Positions 15,195 through 24,827 of a DNA stretch of 64,000 nt are shown here, piece after piece. Source of the stretch: Pseudomonas sp. GL-B-19 (lineage in GTDB: Bacteria > Pseudomonadota > Gammaproteobacteria > Pseudomonadales > Pseudomonadaceae). The notes below the pieces were generated by a model. That model saw only the letters and a program-made list of their open reading frames with translations. It ran no database searches and was not told the DNA's origin. The DNA is taken from the NCBI RefSeq assembly GCF_019956415.1, contig NZ_JAHBDK010000086.1, positions 124,001 to 188,000 of the forward strand, written 5' to 3'. Within the stretch, counting starts at the first letter, position 1. The number at the start of each line of letters is the position of its first letter. The position numbers were made by a program, and so were the translations under genes.

Positions 15195-17315
15195 TTACTG
15201 CACCCGACGACGGCGGCGACGGTTGATCAGCAGCAACGCCACTGCCGTCACGGCGATGACAGCGCCGTATTGCAATGGCCGCTTGTAGGGCCGCAGTACC
15301 GAACGCGTCGCGTCAGTTGCCTGGGTCACGTAACGTTTGCTGGCATTTTCGAAGTCGGGATAAGGGCATTGGTGACCGAAATTCACCGCCCAATCCACAT
15401 AAGGTCCTTCCTTCACATAGCGTTGGTACAGAGCACTTTGCTCTTCAAGGCTGCTGTTCCAGCCCGCCGCTGCGCACAGCACCGCCGCAAAGGCCTGGCT
15501 GGTGTGAGGCAAGTTATCGGCGGCGCGATTGGCCAATGCCGTGGCCACAAAGCGATAGTGATAGCGCTCATCGGGTTTGGCGGCACTGGCTTGCTGGCGC
15601 TGAACTTCACCTTCGGCGACTAATGGTCCGACTTTCAGATCAGTGTTTTCGAGGCTGTAATTGCCGCCAAACGTGGCGTAGTCGGGAGCCATTTCGTAGC
15701 CGAGAATGTCCATCCCCCACTCGCGCGCCGTCCAGGCTGCATTGAACAGGGCAGCGGCGCGTTTGGTCGGCCACCACGCGGCGTCCGCCAGCTGACGTTG
15801 CTGCGCATACAACCGGGCTTTTTTCTGTAGATCGGCATTGTCGAAATACGCCAGCGCTTCGTCGTATCGCTCTTCGCGCAGCAATCGGCGTCCGAGCAGA
15901 TTGCGCAATTTTGCTGCCACCGGAAGCGGTACGTAGTTGTCACGATCCTCTTGGCTCAACGGAGGTGGCGCAGGCACCTGCGTGTCGACGTAATGCTTGA
16001 GTTCATCGACGGTCAGCACCCGTTCGGCCACCGTCGCGGCATCGAGCCAGTAGATACCCTGACTACGATACAGCTGATCGAATGCTTGCAGATAATCCCC
16101 GCGTTGCAGCGCCAGAATCGCACTTTCACCCTCGACCCGGCACTTGGGTTGAAGCGTCTCGTAATCAAAGTCCGGCGTCCGGCGATCACCCCACGATTCA
16201 TTCTGCGGGAACGCCTGAGCCGCCTTGGCATACGCCGCAGCCGCTGCGTTTTTATCGCCCTCGCGCAACGCCAGTTTCGCTCGCAACCACCACGCCAGGC
16301 CGCCGTCACCGGCGTGCTCGAGGAAGGCCTTGGCGCTGGCGTAATCACCTTGTTGATAGTTCATCGCGGCCAATCGATCCGCGTTATCCAGGCTGCCGCG
16401 CGTGCTGCTTTGCAGCAGTTTGATCAGTTTCAATTCGTTCGCTGGTTGTTCACCGAATGACCAGCCCAGGCGGCTGATCAAGGACGCGGTCGCCAGTTGT
16501 TGCACCGGTTTATCCTTGAGCAGCGCGCTCAATTGATCGTCCGGCATCGCCAACAGATCCGCCATCAACAGCTTCAACGAGGTGTAACCGACTGCTGAAC
16601 CGTGGAGGTTTTGCGCGGCGTAGAGTTCGATGGCGCTGTCCCAGTCGCCGGCGGTACGGGCCACGCGAGCTTCTTCGCCGAGGCTGGCGACACCCAGCTC
16701 CAGTGGGTCGCTGAAGCCGTCGATGCTCAGCTGACGGGTCTGCTCGAACGCCGTTCGCGCCTGCGCCAGCAGATCGGGCGACGCTTGCGCCTCGGTGCTC
16801 ATGGCAAACAGCGCCCGGCCCAGCGAGTACGCCGCCCAGGTGCTGCGCAAGGCACGTTGATCGGCCGGCAACGCCAGCACTTTCCGGAAGTAGTCGGCGG
16901 CCAATCCATGATTGCCCGCACTGAACGCCACAGCGCCCGCCAGATACAGCCTGAGCTCGGCCGGCAGGCTCGTGCCTTGTTCTTCGACCTGATGCGCATC
17001 CGTCAGGCTGCGCAGTTGTTTCACCAGCGCTTGCTGTTCCGCCGTTAGTCCTGCCTGCTCGGCGGTGTCTCGCTGTTCTATGTAGTCAGCCGCCTCCATG
17101 CTGTTGGGAGATTGCGCAACATGTTTGAGCCCCGTGATCGCCTGCCCGAGACGATTGATCTCAAACTGGAAGTTACCTTCGGGGAGCTCTGCCAGCGACT
17201 GGCCTCGGTTGTCCAGCAGGCGCATCGGGAAGTCCGGGCCGCAGGCCAGCGCCGAACCCAGCGGCAAGCTGAGGCTCAAACAGAGCAGATGGCGGGGCCA
17301 GTTACGGGTGAACAT
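15195..17315 (-). CDS. Secreted/membrane-anchored repeat protein, function unknown
   Basis: A 706-residue protein with a Sec signal peptide (cleavage near ALA-CGPDF; a Cys at the mature start raises the possibility of a lipoprotein), many short helical segments rich in Ala, Leu and Tyr spaced like TPR/Sel1 repeats (for example AVAFSAGNHGLAADYFRKVLALP and AAMNYQQGDYASAKAFLEHAG), and a C-terminal membrane helix followed by a run of Arg (residues near 685-706). It is thus likely periplasmic and anchored to the inner membrane. ATG at 17315 has a strong AAGGAGG site. It overlaps the DUF3142 lipoprotein gene by 14 nt, so the two work together. I do not recognise a characterised homologue. Confidence 0.8.
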   Translation of the reverse strand: MFTRNWPRHLLCLSLSLPLGSALACGPDFPMRLLDNRGQSLAELPEGNFQFEINRLGQAITGLKHVAQSPNSMEAADYIEQRDTAEQAGLTAEQQALVKQLRSLTDAHQVEEQGTSLPAELRLYLAGAVAFSAGNHGLAADYFRKVLALPADQRALRSTWAAYSLGRALFAMSTEAQASPDLLAQARTAFEQTRQLSIDGFSDPLELGVASLGEEARVARTAGDWDSAIELYAAQNLHGSAVGYTSLKLLMADLLAMPDDQLSALLKDKPVQQLATASLISRLGWSFGEQPANELKLIKLLQSSTRGSLDNADRLAAMNYQQGDYASAKAFLEHAGDGGLAWWLRAKLALREGDKNAAAAAYAKAAQAFPQNESWGDRRTPDFDYETLQPKCRVEGESAILALQRGDYLQAFDQLYRSQGIYWLDAATVAERVLTVDELKHYVDTQVPAPPPLSQEDRDNYVPLPVAAKLRNLLGRRLLREERYDEALAYFDNADLQKKARLYAQQRQLADAAWWPTKRAAALFNAAWTAREWGMDILGYEMAPDYATFGGNYSLENTDLKVGPLVAEGEVQRQQASAAKPDERYHYRFVATALANRAADNLPHTSQAFAAVLCAAAGWNSSLEEQSALYQRYVKEGPYVDWAVNFGHQCPYPDFENASKRYVTQATDATRSVLRPYKRPLQYGAVIAVTAVALLLINRRRRRRVQ

Positions 17316-18498
17316 TCGAACCTCCTTGATCAATTTTTGTGCAGCGCGCCCAACCGACCGCTCGCTGTCCACCGGCCGCTATCCGGCCGTCGCTAAGGCG
17401 GGTGAAGGTAAGCAGATCCGGGCTCTGTTGCAACGCATAACCGGCCAGCGCATCGGCGCCATCACAGCCCTCGACGGCCAGGGTCACGCGTTCAGGCCAA
17501 GCAGTGTCGAGGTTGCCGTGGTTGCTGATGCTGATGTCATAGAGGCCGTCTTGCGCACTAAGTTTCACACTCAAGCGATTGTCGAGCGTGTCACCGCGAG
17601 CCACCGCGCCCAGGGTTGTCAGGCTCCAGGCCCGGCGGTCGCCCGCCAACGGCAGGCGAAACCAGATCAGGCCGGCCAGATGAGCCGGCGGATCGGCGCG
17701 CAACTCAGCGGCAAGTGTGCTCAGTTGCCGCGGATCAGCCAGCAGTTCCCGGCGCTCGCCGCCCCGCCCCACCGGCACCTCGCTTTCCACAACCGGTGCG
17801 CCACTGGCGCTTGGCAACAGGGCCACACCATAGGCCGGCAGCGCCAGATAGAACGGTTTCGTCGTGAGGCGACTCCAGTTTCTGGCCCACTTTCGCGCCT
17901 GATCCGGGTCGAACAGCCCGCGCCGTGGATCGCTCACCGCGTGCACCTGCAACACGCTGCTATCGACAGTCAATAGAAGAGCCGGCAACTCGGGACTGTC
18001 CAGCCACGCCGGTAACGCCGTAATACTTAGCGACAAAGTCGCCGGTAAAACTGCACGCAGCTGCGCCAGAAAAGTTCGATAGGCCGGTAGTCGGGCGTTG
18101 CCCGCATCGTGGTCAATTTCCACGCCGGACAACGTCAGCCCCTGCTCTTGCCAGTCGCTGAGCACCTGTTGAATCTGCGCCGTTACTTCGTCCTGGTCCA
18201 ACGACTTGAGCTGACCATCCAGACGAATCACCGCAATCAGCGGCCGCCCATCGCGTTTGAGCAGCCCCGGATCGATTCGCGCCCGACGCCAACCGGCCTG
18301 AGGAAACGCCTGCAAGGCCAGCACCCGTAGCGTCGAAAAGTCCGCACGACTGTCGCGCAGGGCAACGTCATGGGCCGGCGTCCATTGCCGTTGCCAGACG
18401 TAGAGCTGCTGATCGAGCGGTGGCGCGTCTTGTTGCTCGCAACCGTTGAGCAGTACCAGCGCCGCCAACAAGGCGATCAAACGCGTGAAAAACATCAT
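17302..18498 (-). CDS. DUF3142 domain lipoprotein
   Basis: A 398-residue protein with a lipoprotein signal ending LVLLNGC (Cys near residue 20), so it should be lipid-anchored in the envelope. The body starts LYVWQRQWTPAHDVAL and includes IRLDGQLKSLDQ, GVEIDHDAGNARLPAY and LALPAYG, typical of DUF3142, a family with a glycoside-hydrolase-like (TIM-barrel) pattern including an acidic ‘EIDHD’ strand end. Catalytic activity has not been shown as far as I know. ATG at 18498 has AAAGG 7 nt upstream; the next codon is also ATG. First gene of an operon with the 706-residue repeat protein. Confidence 0.8.
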   Translation of the reverse strand: MMFFTRLIALLAALVLLNGCEQQDAPPLDQQLYVWQRQWTPAHDVALRDSRADFSTLRVLALQAFPQAGWRRARIDPGLLKRDGRPLIAVIRLDGQLKSLDQDEVTAQIQQVLSDWQEQGLTLSGVEIDHDAGNARLPAYRTFLAQLRAVLPATLSLSITALPAWLDSPELPALLLTVDSSVLQVHAVSDPRRGLFDPDQARKWARNWSRLTTKPFYLALPAYGVALLPSASGAPVVESEVPVGRGGERRELLADPRQLSTLAAELRADPPAHLAGLIWFRLPLAGDRRAWSLTTLGAVARGDTLDNRLSVKLSAQDGLYDISISNHGNLDTAWPERVTLAVEGCDGADALAGYALQQSPDLLTFTRLSDGRIAAGGQRAVGWARCTKIDQGGSNVHP

Positions 18499-18527
18499 GA
18501 GAAACCTTTGAGCCAAAGCGGACCTTT

Positions 18528-18658
18528 GTAGCAGCTGCCGAAGGCTGCGTCCGGCTGCGTAGCAGTCGTAAATCCTGAATGTACGGTCTATCTGAAAAAC
18601 CGCAGCGCCTGATTTTACGACTGCTGCGCAGCCGGACGCAGCCTTCGGCAGCTGCTAC
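18528..18658. repeat. Long inverted repeat, REP family
   Basis: Arms of about 47 nt (18528-18574 and 18611-18658) in near-perfect inverse orientation, with core GCAGCTGCCGAAGGCTGCG, separated by 36 nt. This is a second Pseudomonas REP family, different from the one at 13850. It fills the gap between the DUF3142 gene start and the end of the methyltransferase gene and would fold into a strong hairpin able to stop transcription of the polysaccharide operon. Confidence 0.88.
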
Positions 18659-18666
18659 TTAGAGGT

Positions 18667-19494
18667 CTATGCCATCGGCTTGCGGGCAATGATCACCTGA
18701 CTTTTCGCCACGACCGCATCCAGTGCCTGCTTGATCTGCGCGCCACGAGGCGAACTCAAAACCGCTTGCCAGGTATCGGCCCAGTGGTTGAGCAACGGGT
18801 GGTCGGCATTGCTGAAGTCAACCTTGGCTTCCCAGAACAGCAGCATCCACATCGACCAGTAAAAGCCGTACTGACTGTGGCTGAGCACTTCCAGGCCAGC
18901 GTCGCTGACCATCGCCTTGAACTGCTCTTCGCTGATGATGCGAATGTGGTTCGGTTTCTGGAAATACTCCGGCGCGGCGATGTCCTTTTGCAGGTCTTCG
19001 GAGCTCGGGTGCGGAACGCTGAGCAAATACAGCGCGCCCGGTTTGCCGACACGCACCAGCTCGGCGAGGAACTGCGCCGGGTCGTCCACATGCTCGATGA
19101 CTTCGGTGGACACCACGCGGGTGGCCGTGGCATCGGCAATCGGCAGCGGATTGCAGTCGGTGACGTGACATTCGACGTCGCGGGCCGGGGTGTCACTGAG
19201 GCGCTGACGGGTGGATTCGACCTTGGCGGCGTCGATGTCGGCGATGATGATCTTCGCCCCGCGCATGCCGCAGAAATGCACGTTACCGCCGTCACCACAG
19301 CCCACATCCAGCAGCGTGTCATCGGCGCTCACCGGGAAACCGGTGAACAGCTCGCCGGTTTGCTGATTGAACCAGCCACTGAGCATCGCGTCGTGCAGGC
19401 CGAGCATGTACGGGTCGACTTTCTCGACCTTGTCTGCCGCAGGCGTCGCGGGAGCGGGCGTGCCCGCCGTGAGTTTCTTCAAAAGGCTCAGCAT
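18667..19494 (-). CDS. SAM-dependent methyltransferase, CPA-associated (PA5459-like)
   Basis: A 275-residue class I methyltransferase: SAM motif LLDVGCGDGGNV near residue 56, acidic IIADID loop near 80, VVSTEVIEHVDDP motif near 130. It is the last gene of a five-gene operon (24398 to 18667) whose order GT-GT-methyltransferase-acyltransferase-methyltransferase equals P. aeruginosa PA5455-PA5459, genes reported to be needed for normal common polysaccharide antigen. A sugar O-methyltransferase role on rhamnan is therefore probable. Paralogous to the gene at 20642-21535: both end with QVIIARKP. The first 25 residues are a low-complexity Pro/Ala linker. Overlaps the acyltransferase by 7 nt. Confidence 0.88.
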   Translation of the reverse strand: MLSLLKKLTAGTPAPATPAADKVEKVDPYMLGLHDAMLSGWFNQQTGELFTGFPVSADDTLLDVGCGDGGNVHFCGMRGAKIIIADIDAAKVESTRQRLSDTPARDVECHVTDCNPLPIADATATRVVSTEVIEHVDDPAQFLAELVRVGKPGALYLLSVPHPSSEDLQKDIAAPEYFQKPNHIRIISEEQFKAMVSDAGLEVLSHSQYGFYWSMWMLLFWEAKVDFSNADHPLLNHWADTWQAVLSSPRGAQIKQALDAVVAKSQVIIARKPMA

Positions 19495-20645
19495 GAGGTA
19501 GCTCCAGAGGATGGGACGGCTGTTCGGGATGTGCTCAGGCGCTTGACCAGCGAGGCGCCGCGGTTGCGCATGGGCATTTCGATGTAGCGGTAGTTGAGTT
19601 CGCTCAGCAGCACAATCAGGCCGCCAGCCATCAGCAACGTCAGGATTGGATGACCCGCCGGATTGGGCAACCCGCCAGCCTGTAAACGAAAAGTGAATTC
19701 GCGCACCAGTAAATAAGCGGGGATGTGGATCAGGTAAATCCCGTAGGACCGGCTGCCGACCCAGGTCATCAGATTCTTCAGCAGGCCCCGAGGCATCAGG
19801 TAATCACGGTTATAGGACGCCACCCAGACCAGCACCGCGCACAACACGGCAATCACACCGATGCGGTATTGGGTGAACGTAAAGCGATCAGTCGCCATGA
19901 AACTGAGCGCCAGTGATAGCACAATCAACGCCGAAACACCGGCCCATGGGCGACGCAAAAACGTCGGTTCCCAGCGCAGGAACGAAGGTTGCGCACTCCA
20001 CATCGCCAACAGCACGCCGAGGGCCAGTGCATCGGTGCGAACCACCATCAGGATCGGTGTGCGCAACGTGAACAATTGCACCGCGACCAGCGCCAGCAAG
20101 GCCCAGACCAGATGCTTGCGGCAGACCAGAATCAGCAAGGGGAACAGCAGGTAGAACTGCTCTTCCAGTGACAGGCTCCAGTACACAAAACTGGTGCCGT
20201 ATTCGTAGTGATAGAAGCTGTCGGCGAAGCGGAAGTTGGCGTATTGCGCCACACCGGCCAGTGTCGCCTGCACGTTGGCGTGCAGCGTACCGAACGCGCC
20301 GGAGCGGTTTAGAAAGAGGCAAGCCAGCAACATCAGCGCCAGCCACAACCAGGCCGATGGCAACAATCGAAAGGCCCGGCGCAGCCAAAAATTGCGCGTC
20401 TGCTGCCAGTACTCCTGACGGGTACTGCAACCTTGCAACGCCGGGATCAAACTGCGTGCGATGACAAATCCGGAGATCGCGAAAAACAGGTCAACGCCCC
20501 ACCATGGCTGACCGAACGCGGTGATGGTTTGCAGCAAAGGCACCGAGGCTGCAAAGAGGCTGTCTTGCAGGTGATGAAACAGCACGCCGAGTACCGCAAT
20601 GCCGCGCAACAACTCGATGTCCATGATCCGTTTGTCATTACTCAT
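19488..20645 (-). CDS. Membrane acyltransferase, family 3 (PA5458-like)
   Basis: A 385-residue inner-membrane protein with about ten hydrophobic helices and the acyltransferase-3 signatures ELLRGIAVLGVLFHHLQDS (with the catalytic His) and WWGVDLFFAISGFVIARSL near the N-terminus. Members such as OatA/OafA O-acetylate sugars of O-antigens and peptidoglycan. Fourth gene of the CPA-linked operon, overlapping its neighbours by 4 and 7 nt, so it most likely acetylates the D-rhamnan or an adjoining sugar. No SGNH esterase domain is attached. Confidence 0.9.
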   Translation of the reverse strand: MSNDKRIMDIELLRGIAVLGVLFHHLQDSLFAASVPLLQTITAFGQPWWGVDLFFAISGFVIARSLIPALQGCSTRQEYWQQTRNFWLRRAFRLLPSAWLWLALMLLACLFLNRSGAFGTLHANVQATLAGVAQYANFRFADSFYHYEYGTSFVYWSLSLEEQFYLLFPLLILVCRKHLVWALLALVAVQLFTLRTPILMVVRTDALALGVLLAMWSAQPSFLRWEPTFLRRPWAGVSALIVLSLALSFMATDRFTFTQYRIGVIAVLCAVLVWVASYNRDYLMPRGLLKNLMTWVGSRSYGIYLIHIPAYLLVREFTFRLQAGGLPNPAGHPILTLLMAGGLIVLLSELNYRYIEMPMRNRGASLVKRLSTSRTAVPSSGATSC

Positions 20646-21535
20646 GCCGTCCTCCTGGACGCTGCATCGGCATCAACCGGTTTACGCGCGATGATCACTT
20701 GGCTCTTGGGCATGAACTGATCGAGCATCTGCTTGATCGCCAAACCGTTGGGTTGCGCCAGCAAGTCCTGCCAGGTTTTCGCCCAGCTTTCCATCAGCGG
20801 CGGGTACGGTGCCTGGATGCGGTCACGCACTGCGCCGCCCAGATCGCGCCCGGCGGCACGCTCACTGGCCCAGAAGAAGATCATGCCCATCACCCAGAAA
20901 AACCCGGTGGCCTGGCGATGCTCGATCACCAACCCCGCGTCCTCGACCAGTGCGGCGAAGCGTTCAGGGGTAAAAATCTGTACATGATTGGGTGATTGGA
21001 AGTAGCTCGCCGGGGCGATGCCCTTCTGCAAATGCTCGCCCACCGGCGCAGGAACGCTGAGCAGATACAGCGCACCTGGCCGGCCCATACGCACCAACTC
21101 GGCCATGAACGGCTCGGGTTGATCGATGTGCTCTAGCACTTCCATGCACACCACTTTGCTCGCGCAACCATCGGCAAGCGGCAGTGGCAGGCTGTTGCTG
21201 ACCAGACCGAGATTGGCTTTATCCGACTGCGCGTCCACTTGCCGCGCCAGATCGCGGACCTTGTCGTGCTCACTGTCGGTGAAGATCACCGACGCACCTT
21301 GACGCACCGCAAACAGGGTCGCGACCCCTTCGCCACAGCCGACATCCAGTAAGGTGTCGTCGGCAGTAATGGCAAAACCTTTGAGCATTTCGCCGCTGTC
21401 GCCCGAAAACCAGCCGTCATGCATTGCATCGTGCAAGCCCACTTCTCTTGGCGACACACGGGTGGGCGTAACCGGTAACGGCGCGGGCGCAGGCTTCGCT
21501 TCAGGAAAGAAACGTCTGACCAATGCGCGAATCAT
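20642..21535 (-). CDS. SAM-dependent methyltransferase, CPA-associated (PA5457-like)
   Basis: A 297-residue class I methyltransferase with SAM motif LLDVGCGEGVATLF near residue 60, FTDSE loop near 85 and VVCMEVLEHIDQPEP near 133. Close relative of the gene at 18667 (same layout, shared MQ/KSQVIIARKP ending), which suggests duplication within the operon. Middle gene of the five-gene CPA-linked operon, overlapping both neighbours by 4 nt. In P. aeruginosa this operon is tied to 3-O-methyl-rhamnose-containing CPA structures, so this protein or its paralogue is a candidate sugar methylase. Confidence 0.88.
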   Translation of the reverse strand: MIRALVRRFFPEAKPAPAPLPVTPTRVSPREVGLHDAMHDGWFSGDSGEMLKGFAITADDTLLDVGCGEGVATLFAVRQGASVIFTDSEHDKVRDLARQVDAQSDKANLGLVSNSLPLPLADGCASKVVCMEVLEHIDQPEPFMAELVRMGRPGALYLLSVPAPVGEHLQKGIAPASYFQSPNHVQIFTPERFAALVEDAGLVIEHRQATGFFWVMGMIFFWASERAAGRDLGGAVRDRIQAPYPPLMESWAKTWQDLLAQPNGLAIKQMLDQFMPKSQVIIARKPVDADAASRRTA

Positions 21536-22827
21536 GCTTCAGGGGTTTCCACGGCACGGTGCTCGAACAGGTGCTCAAAAAACACCTTAAGCCGCTGCTC
21601 GGCGGTGGCCTGGCTGCAGAATTTCTTGAGGCTGGCCACGGCATGCACGGACATCTGCGCGTAACGGTCGGGGTCACCCTTGGCCACGTCATAGCTTGAT
21701 TGGTAAGCCCGGCACAACGACGCCCAATTGGTCACGTAACGCAGGGTACGAAACGCCCGGCGCGGGTCATGGGGCCAGGCCGTGAGCTCATCGGTGGAGT
21801 CGATCAGGAACGCATTGTCGGCATCCAGGTAATCGATCATTGCCGTGGTCCGTGGCGCCACCGCCGGTTTGCCACAGGACATGAACTCCATCAGTGGCAG
21901 GCATTGGCCTTCGCCGTAGGACGTGTTGACCACGTAGCTGGTGGCCTGCACCAGACGCTCGTAATCCGCATCCGCGAGGTAGCCGTAAATCAGCACGACC
22001 CGGCAGCGGTAAGACTGGTTTTTGTACAAGTGGTGAAGGATGTCGGTCAGCGCTTCTTCGGCATCGTGGTGCGTCAGTTTGAGCACCAGCGTTGCGTCCT
22101 CAACCTCGCGAAACGTCACGCAAAAGGCACTGAGCATGTCTTCCCAGTTCTTGCGTCCGTCGCCGGGGTTGAACACCGAGGTGTAAATCACACCGTCGAG
22201 GACCAACTCGTGTTCACTCGGTGGGGCCGCGAAATCGATGCCCACACCTTCGCGCGATGACGCAGGCCCAAAGGCTCGCAAGTCGAGTTCGCGGCTGTCT
22301 GCCAGCAACCCTTTGATCTTCAAACGCACCTGGTGGGCCAGAGGCTGACGCTGCAATTGCGCACCGCGCTCGGAAAACCGGTCCCACACCGGGGCAGGCA
22401 CCGCGACGATCGGATAGTCGGCATCCATCGCCTCGCGCACTGCATCAACGGTGTAGCTGGAATGAGTAATCGCCGCACCCGATGCCCGCAACACGGTGCG
22501 CCAGTCATTGAGCGGATCACCGGCAAAGGGTTCGTTGGGGATGGTGCTGAATTCCCACGCGAACACCGGCAGCGTTGGACAGGCGAAATTGATCGGTGTG
22601 CGATGCGGCGGCGAGAACGAAAGGAACACGCAGTCTTCACCACGGGCCAGGCAATCGAGGTACAAGGCATCGACTTCGGTCTGTGGGTCGCTGACCTCTA
22701 CTACTCGCCCCAATCGTTCCAGCACCGGCCGGTACTCCTTGAGCACGAAGTAATAGCTGTACTCCGAACGCCCCAGATTCTGAGCAATGGTGTGCTGGTT
22801 GGTTTCCGAATGAATGATGATCAGCAT
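21532..22827 (-). CDS. Glycosyltransferase, CPA-associated (PA5456-like)
   Basis: A 431-residue cytoplasmic glycosyltransferase with a GT-B-type (GT4) C-terminal half: TSVFNPGDGRKNWEDMLSAF near 235-255 and the donor-binding region EGQCLPLMEFMSCGKPAVAP near 325-345. Paralogous to the next gene (shared start MxxIxHS/YSD...LGRxEYSYYFVLKxYRPVLE). It overlaps both neighbours (4 and 7 nt). Expected to add sugar to the rhamnan or its terminal decoration; donor sugar and linkage cannot be read from sequence. Confidence 0.88.
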   Translation of the reverse strand: MLIIIHSETNQHTIAQNLGRSEYSYYFVLKEYRPVLERLGRVVEVSDPQTEVDALYLDCLARGEDCVFLSFSPPHRTPINFACPTLPVFAWEFSTIPNEPFAGDPLNDWRTVLRASGAAITHSSYTVDAVREAMDADYPIVAVPAPVWDRFSERGAQLQRQPLAHQVRLKIKGLLADSRELDLRAFGPASSREGVGIDFAAPPSEHELVLDGVIYTSVFNPGDGRKNWEDMLSAFCVTFREVEDATLVLKLTHHDAEEALTDILHHLYKNQSYRCRVVLIYGYLADADYERLVQATSYVVNTSYGEGQCLPLMEFMSCGKPAVAPRTTAMIDYLDADNAFLIDSTDELTAWPHDPRRAFRTLRYVTNWASLCRAYQSSYDVAKGDPDRYAQMSVHAVASLKKFCSQATAEQRLKVFFEHLFEHRAVETPEA

Positions 22828-24398
22828 GCGGCGTTATCCGTCACGTTCACTGCCGGCAACACCTGTGGCGCCAGCCCGAAAAAATCCGCCAGGCGCTTCT
22901 GCACCGGAGCGAAAGCGCAGTAATCGTGCATACGTTCGACGGCGGCAAGGGACATGCGCTGATATTCCACCGGTTGCGCCTTGGCCATCCGGTAGCTGTT
23001 TTCGTAAGCGGTTTTCAGCGAACCCCAGTCCGGGCGATAACGCAGCGTTCGGTAAATGATCCGCGTGTCCTGCGGCCAGATGGTCAGCTCTTCGCTGGAC
23101 TTGACCACAAACGCGACGCGCTCATCGATGTAATCCTCCATGGCCGTGTGATCTGGAGCGATCACCGGTTTACCACTGGCCATGAACTCCATCAACGGCA
23201 GGCACAGGCCTTCGCAGCGCGAGGCATTGACGTAGTAACTGGCGGCTTCATAAAGCCGGGCGTATTGCGGATCGTCCAGGTAACCGTGCATCACCACCAC
23301 CCGACAGGCGAATGGCGAGAGCTGCGCGAGCAAGGTCATCAGCTCGTCGTAATAGGACGACAGATCGCTTTGGGTAATCTTCAGCACCAGGGTGGCATCA
23401 GCCGTTTCGCGCAAGGCCCAGCAGAATGCGGTGATCAGTTGATGCCAGTTCTTGCGACCGTCACGCGGGTTGAACACGGTGACGTAGACCACGCCGTCGA
23501 CCCGGGTTTCTACCAACGAGGTGGTGTCTGGCCATTGGCGCGGTTCAGGCTCTGGCACGACAATCGTCTGCGGGCCGGCGATGGCTGGCAGGTATTCGGC
23601 CACTCGAGCATGTGCCGCATCCGAGAGCAAATCGCGAATGCCTTCCCAGTACCACTGGCTCAGAAAGTGCGTGCGATGCACCGGAATCGGCAGCGTTTTG
23701 CCCATGTTCCGGCGCCACATGTGCAGGTAATGCCGGGCAATCACGAAGCGGCGTTTCAGTGTCAGCGGCGGTGGCTTCAACGCCTCCAGCTCGGCTTCGC
23801 GCGCGGCCAGTTCCTCGGCGGTCGGCACCACGGGAATCAGTGCATCGGCGCTGAGCCCCAGCGTACGCGTATCGAAAATGCAGCCCTTGATCTCCAGCGT
23901 CGAACCGACGTTCACCGGGACACTGGTGTGCTGACGGCGAATGTCCGCGAAGTTTTCCCACAACGGCGTGGGCAACACCAGCACCGGGAAGTCGTCCCCC
24001 ATGGCCTTGCGAATCGCCCGGGCGGTATGAGTGGAGAGCGTGATCACCCGGCCCTGACGCGCCAGCATTTGCGTCCAGTCCTGGCGCGGGTCGTTGTCCC
24101 ACTGCTCATCGGGAATCGAGTCGAACTCCCAGGCCACCACGCAGATCGTCGGGCACTCAAGGTCGTTCGGGGTTTTCTGCGGCGGCGTAAATGACAGGAA
24201 CAGACTGTCTTCGCCAGCGGCCAGCAGCTGTTTGTAGAGGGGATCGACCTCGGCGGCGGAGGACACCACATGCACGCGCCCAAGGCTTTCGAGCACCGGG
24301 CGATACGCCTTGAGCACGAAGTAGTAACTGTATTCGGGACGACCGAGGCTCTGGCTGATGGAGCCGTCGTTGACGTCCGAGTAAAGAATAAAATTCAT
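22821..24398 (-). CDS. Glycosyltransferase, CPA-associated (PA5455-like)
   Basis: A 525-residue glycosyltransferase, first gene of the five-gene operon divergent from rmd. It has the same N- and C-terminal halves as its paralogue at 21532 but carries about 90 extra residues in the middle (around 170-265), including a charged EELAAREAELEALKPPPLTLKRR-type linker. Donor-site motif EGLCLPLMEFMASGKPVIAP near 415. ATG at 24398 (MNFILYSDVNDGS) matches the paralogue's start and has GGGA upstream; ATG at 24422 would add 8 residues. Likely role: CPA decoration or terminal modification. Confidence 0.87.
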   Translation of the reverse strand: MNFILYSDVNDGSISQSLGRPEYSYYFVLKAYRPVLESLGRVHVVSSAAEVDPLYKQLLAAGEDSLFLSFTPPQKTPNDLECPTICVVAWEFDSIPDEQWDNDPRQDWTQMLARQGRVITLSTHTARAIRKAMGDDFPVLVLPTPLWENFADIRRQHTSVPVNVGSTLEIKGCIFDTRTLGLSADALIPVVPTAEELAAREAELEALKPPPLTLKRRFVIARHYLHMWRRNMGKTLPIPVHRTHFLSQWYWEGIRDLLSDAAHARVAEYLPAIAGPQTIVVPEPEPRQWPDTTSLVETRVDGVVYVTVFNPRDGRKNWHQLITAFCWALRETADATLVLKITQSDLSSYYDELMTLLAQLSPFACRVVVMHGYLDDPQYARLYEAASYYVNASRCEGLCLPLMEFMASGKPVIAPDHTAMEDYIDERVAFVVKSSEELTIWPQDTRIIYRTLRYRPDWGSLKTAYENSYRMAKAQPVEYQRMSLAAVERMHDYCAFAPVQKRLADFFGLAPQVLPAVNVTDNAAC

Positions 24399-24827
24399 GG
24401 CATCCCACGAGGAAACCGCCATCCCGGCAGCCCCACTCTATGACGGCAAAGCCATGGATCGAGCCAGCGTTCGCCAGTCATCGCCCATCGTCTTCTTGCC
24501 CGTCTACGTTCTTGTTTTAATGGTCGGATTCGCGGAGTCTCGGAAGATCCCAAACAAACACCGGTTATCGTGACGAGGGGCATTCTAAACACATCCATTG
24601 AGGATTCGTGAACCGCCCGGCGAGAATAAAGCGGGTGACTCTAATGAGAACTGACTGGTCACGGTTGGACCTGTTGAAATTGCCGAGCAATTGGCACAGA
24701 TTGGCTACCAAACAACTACAACAAAAATATTTCGCCTGTCTTTCGACCCGGTAATCCAACTGGTCTGTCAGACCTCTCCTTAAAATCTGTGGGGAATGGA
24801 CGAAATGAATGACCAAGGGGCTGCTGT
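24399..24827. promoter_or_regulatory. Divergent promoter region of the two polysaccharide operons
   Basis: This 429-nt gap separates the CPA modification operon (minus) from rmd (plus) and must hold both promoters. It is more AT-rich than its surroundings, most strongly at about 24700-24745. A small dyad GGTCTG-T-CAGACC lies at 24762-24774, 54 nt upstream of the rmd start, and could be an operator. I see no gene, repeat or JUMPstart-type element. Confidence 0.55.

Noticed and set aside
22926..24194. 422-codon plus-strand ORF opposite the first glycosyltransferase
   Set aside because: Antisense to a gene with clear paralogue and motifs; the translation is His/Gln/Arg-rich noise.
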